From an uncultured Sphingomonadaceae bacterium (GTDB lineage Bacteria; Pseudomonadota; Alphaproteobacteria; Sphingomonadales; Sphingomonadaceae), in the NCBI GenBank assembly GCA_946480515.1, contig CAMLKX010000011.1:1-17306 (forward strand): DNA of 17,306 nt, written 5' to 3'. The notes under the pieces were generated by a model. That model was not told where the DNA came from. It searched no databases and saw only the letters and a program-made list of their open reading frames with translations. A program made the position numbers and the translations under genes. This document shows positions 15,964 through 17,306 of this stretch, piece by piece. Position 1 is the stretch's first letter. Each line of letters begins with the position of its first letter.

Positions 15964-16284
15964 CTAGAGCTCCCCCTCCAGCCACTGCTGGATTTGGCCG
16001 CGCGGAGCTGCCCCCACTTTCTGGGCCACCGGCTGGCCGTCCTTGAACAACAGCATCGTCGGGATTCCGCGAACGCCATATTTGCCCGGAGTATCAGGAT
16101 TTTCGTCGATATTGAGCTTGGCGATGGTCACCTTCTCGCCCAGCGCCGCCGAAATCTCTTCAAGAGCCGGAGCGATCATCCGGCAAGGCCCGCACCATTC
16201 GGCCCAGAAATCGACCAGCACTGGCGTGTTGGCGGAGAGAACGTCGTTCTCAAAGCTCTGGTCGGTCACTGTCTTGGTCGGCAT
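15964..16284 (-). CDS. trxA: Thioredoxin
   Basis: Thioredoxin is a small cytoplasmic disulfide reductase kept reduced by thioredoxin reductase and NADPH; it serves ribonucleotide reductase, methionine sulfoxide reductase and others. The 106-residue protein has the classical single-domain length. It contains VLVDFWAEWCGPC with the active-site pair Cys 31 and Cys 34, the buried Asp 25, the cis-proline Pro 75 in GVRGIPTMLLF, and a C-terminal helix ending in LEGEL. It has no signal peptide. AAGGAG lies about 10 nt before the ATG at 16284. The gene follows addA by 51 bp, an arrangement seen in other alphaproteobacteria, but a candidate promoter overlaps the addA stop, so trxA may be expressed separately. 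Confidence 0.97.
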   Translation of the reverse strand: MPTKTVTDQSFENDVLSANTPVLVDFWAEWCGPCRMIAPALEEISAALGEKVTIAKLNIDENPDTPGKYGVRGIPTMLLFKDGQPVAQKVGAAPRGQIQQWLEGEL

Positions 16285-16314
16285 TGGGGACTCGCTCCTT
16301 GCATTTGCTTCGGC

Positions 16315-16343
16315 AATATGGGGACTTGCCTTGGACTACTCAA
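16315..16343 (-). promoter_or_regulatory. Candidate trxA promoter overlapping the addA stop codon
   Basis: On the minus strand TTGAGT (16338-16343) is followed after 17 nt by CATATT (16315-16320); each hexamer matches four of six consensus positions. The TAG within TTGAGTAG is the addA stop. The predicted RNA start is about 25 nt before the trxA ATG. An 8-bp direct repeat (TGGGGACT on the plus strand, 16285-16292 and 16319-16326) brackets the start region. Confidence 0.45.
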
Positions 16344-17306
16344 CTGGCACCCGGACCAGCTTGGGACCGGCGGTATAAAGCAGCAGCGCCTCGATCTCAC
16401 GGCCAGGGAAAATCACCCCGAGAGCCTCGGCATAGGCACGCATCTGGACAGAGTGTTCCTTGGGGATCGCAGCCGCGTCCGCGGGGACCTTGCGCCCTGT
16501 CTTGAAGTCGATCACCCGGACTCGATCATTATTGACGAGCAGCCGGTCGACCGTGCCGACCACCACCCGACCGTCAGGAAGCGCGGCCGCGAGCGGGACT
16601 TCGGCGAGCGACCCATCTTCGAACAGGTCCGTGAATGCCGGGTCGCTGATGATTGCGCAGACTGAATCTACGAGTGCCGCACGATCGCTCTCGCCAGCCA
16701 CGCCGTCGGTTTGCGCCAGCCATCGGAGACCGCAATCGCGACGGGATGCGGGTTCAACTGCCGGCAAGCGCTCGAACAGTCCGTGCAGCAGAATTCCCCG
16801 GCGCGCTGCTTCGACCTGGGCCGGAGCGGGTGGCGGCGCTGACTCGCGATCTTCAACCAACTGCGACGGGGCCAGCGGGCGCGACGGGCGCTCTTCGTCG
16901 GGAGCAAGCCGGTCGACCCACGGCGGCAAAACGATCGGCGGCGGCTTGGTACGAGCTTTCACCCGAACCGGGCTGCTCTCGCCGCCCTTCCCCTCATAAA
17001 CGAGCGCAGACTCCCACACGGAATGAACGGTCCAACTCGCCCCAAGCGCGATCAGCGCGCTCTCGACCCTCTTGTGCCAGCAATTCTCCGGGAGGGATCG
17101 CACCGGCTTCACCCCGGCAATCACCAGCCGTTCGGATGCGCGGGTCAGACCGACATAGAGCAGCCGCCAATGCTCCTCGAGCTCGCGCCGGGCCAACTCC
17201 GCACAAAAGCTCGCATAAGGCTCCACCATCTCCTGCTTGCGCGGACGGACCAGGGGCAGGCTTCCGGTGTCGGCGGTCGGCAGGGACATGATCCCGTTGG
17301 GGCCGC
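16336..17306 (-). CDS. addA: AddA helicase-nuclease, C-terminal part (truncated by window edge)
   Basis: AddA is the helicase-nuclease subunit of AddAB, which processes DNA double-strand ends for recombination, the counterpart of RecBCD. The frame is open to the right edge of the window; the ATG at 17289 is internal, not the start. The visible part begins in the last helicase segment: EEHWRLLYVGLTRASERLVIAG contains UvrD-type motif VI (quoted core: RLLYVGLTRASERL). A linker rich in Pro and charged residues follows. The end is a RecB-like PDDEXK nuclease: a His before LFERLPAVEP (RGILLHGLFERL), VGTVDRLLV with a metal-binding Asp, then VIDFKTGRKVP with Asp and Lys (codons at 16507-16509 and 16501-16503), and the QMRAYAEAL (QxxxY) motif. 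All nuclease residues I can recognise are intact. addB would be expected further upstream, outside the window. Confidence 0.92.
   Translation of the reverse strand, partial: GPNGIMSLPTADTGSLPLVRPRKQEMVEPYASFCAELARRELEEHWRLLYVGLTRASERLVIAGVKPVRSLPENCWHKRVESALIALGASWTVHSVWESALVYEGKGGESSPVRVKARTKPPPIVLPPWVDRLAPDEERPSRPLAPSQLVEDRESAPPPAPAQVEAARRGILLHGLFERLPAVEPASRRDCGLRWLAQTDGVAGESDRAALVDSVCAIISDPAFTDLFEDGSLAEVPLAAALPDGRVVVGTVDRLLVNNDRVRVIDFKTGRKVPADAAAIPKEHSVQMRAYAEALGVIFPGREIEALLLYTAGPKLVRVPVE

Noticed and set aside
1..17306. CRISPR array, insertion sequence, prophage or defence cassette
   Set aside because: I found no regularly spaced repeats, transposase motifs, phage structural genes or defence domains; every large frame is accounted for by housekeeping or signalling genes.

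Overview
This window is about 17 kb of compact, high-GC chromosome from an alphaproteobacterium, most likely a sphingomonad (Sphingomonadaceae or a close relative). The proteins support this: an alphaproteobacterial TyrS with a KMGKT loop, SdhE next to Mfd, a short stand-alone EAL protein, a DOMON-like gene of sphingomonad type, and the addA-trxA pair. Nearly every base is coding. I see no insertion sequence, prophage, CRISPR array, integrase or toxin cassette, so this reads as ordinary core chromosome. The points of interest are a broken gene and several small regulatory-looking structures.

Layout from left to right. Positions 2-550 (+) hold the 3' part of an unrecognised helical protein. 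Facing it is a minus-strand unit: a DOMON-like gene broken by an internal deletion and frameshift (2224-1779), then a NamZ/DUF1343 peptidoglycan glycosidase (1769-564). Divergent from these is tyrS (2292-3521), whose start codon lies in the loop of a perfect 7-bp inverted repeat. tyrS runs tail to tail into recG, and the two stop codons share one CTAG. recG is divergent from an sdhE-mfd unit, so two related dsDNA translocases flank the flavinylation factor SdhE. mfd ends 4 bp from the end of a minus-strand EAL phosphodiesterase gene, which is divergent from nadK (NAD kinase).

Next come tRNA-Asn(GTT) with a good promoter, an exported alpha/beta hydrolase, and a PilZ-domain gene. The PilZ gene converges on secA, with a 7-bp hairpin at the join. 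secA, trxA and the C-terminal part of addA (running off the right edge) are all on the minus strand; their order of transcription is addA, trxA, secA. trxA and secA each have a candidate promoter of their own.

By function the window covers translation (tyrS, tRNA-Asn), DNA repair and transcription-coupled repair (recG, mfd, addA), redox and cofactor supply (trxA, nadK, sdhE), protein export (secA), c-di-GMP signalling (an EAL enzyme and a PilZ receptor) and cell-wall turnover (NamZ). I do not see a convincing new multi-gene system. The best candidates for a second look are the DOMON-like gene, whose shifted frame stays open and stops exactly on the namZ start codon, and the dyad over the tyrS start.
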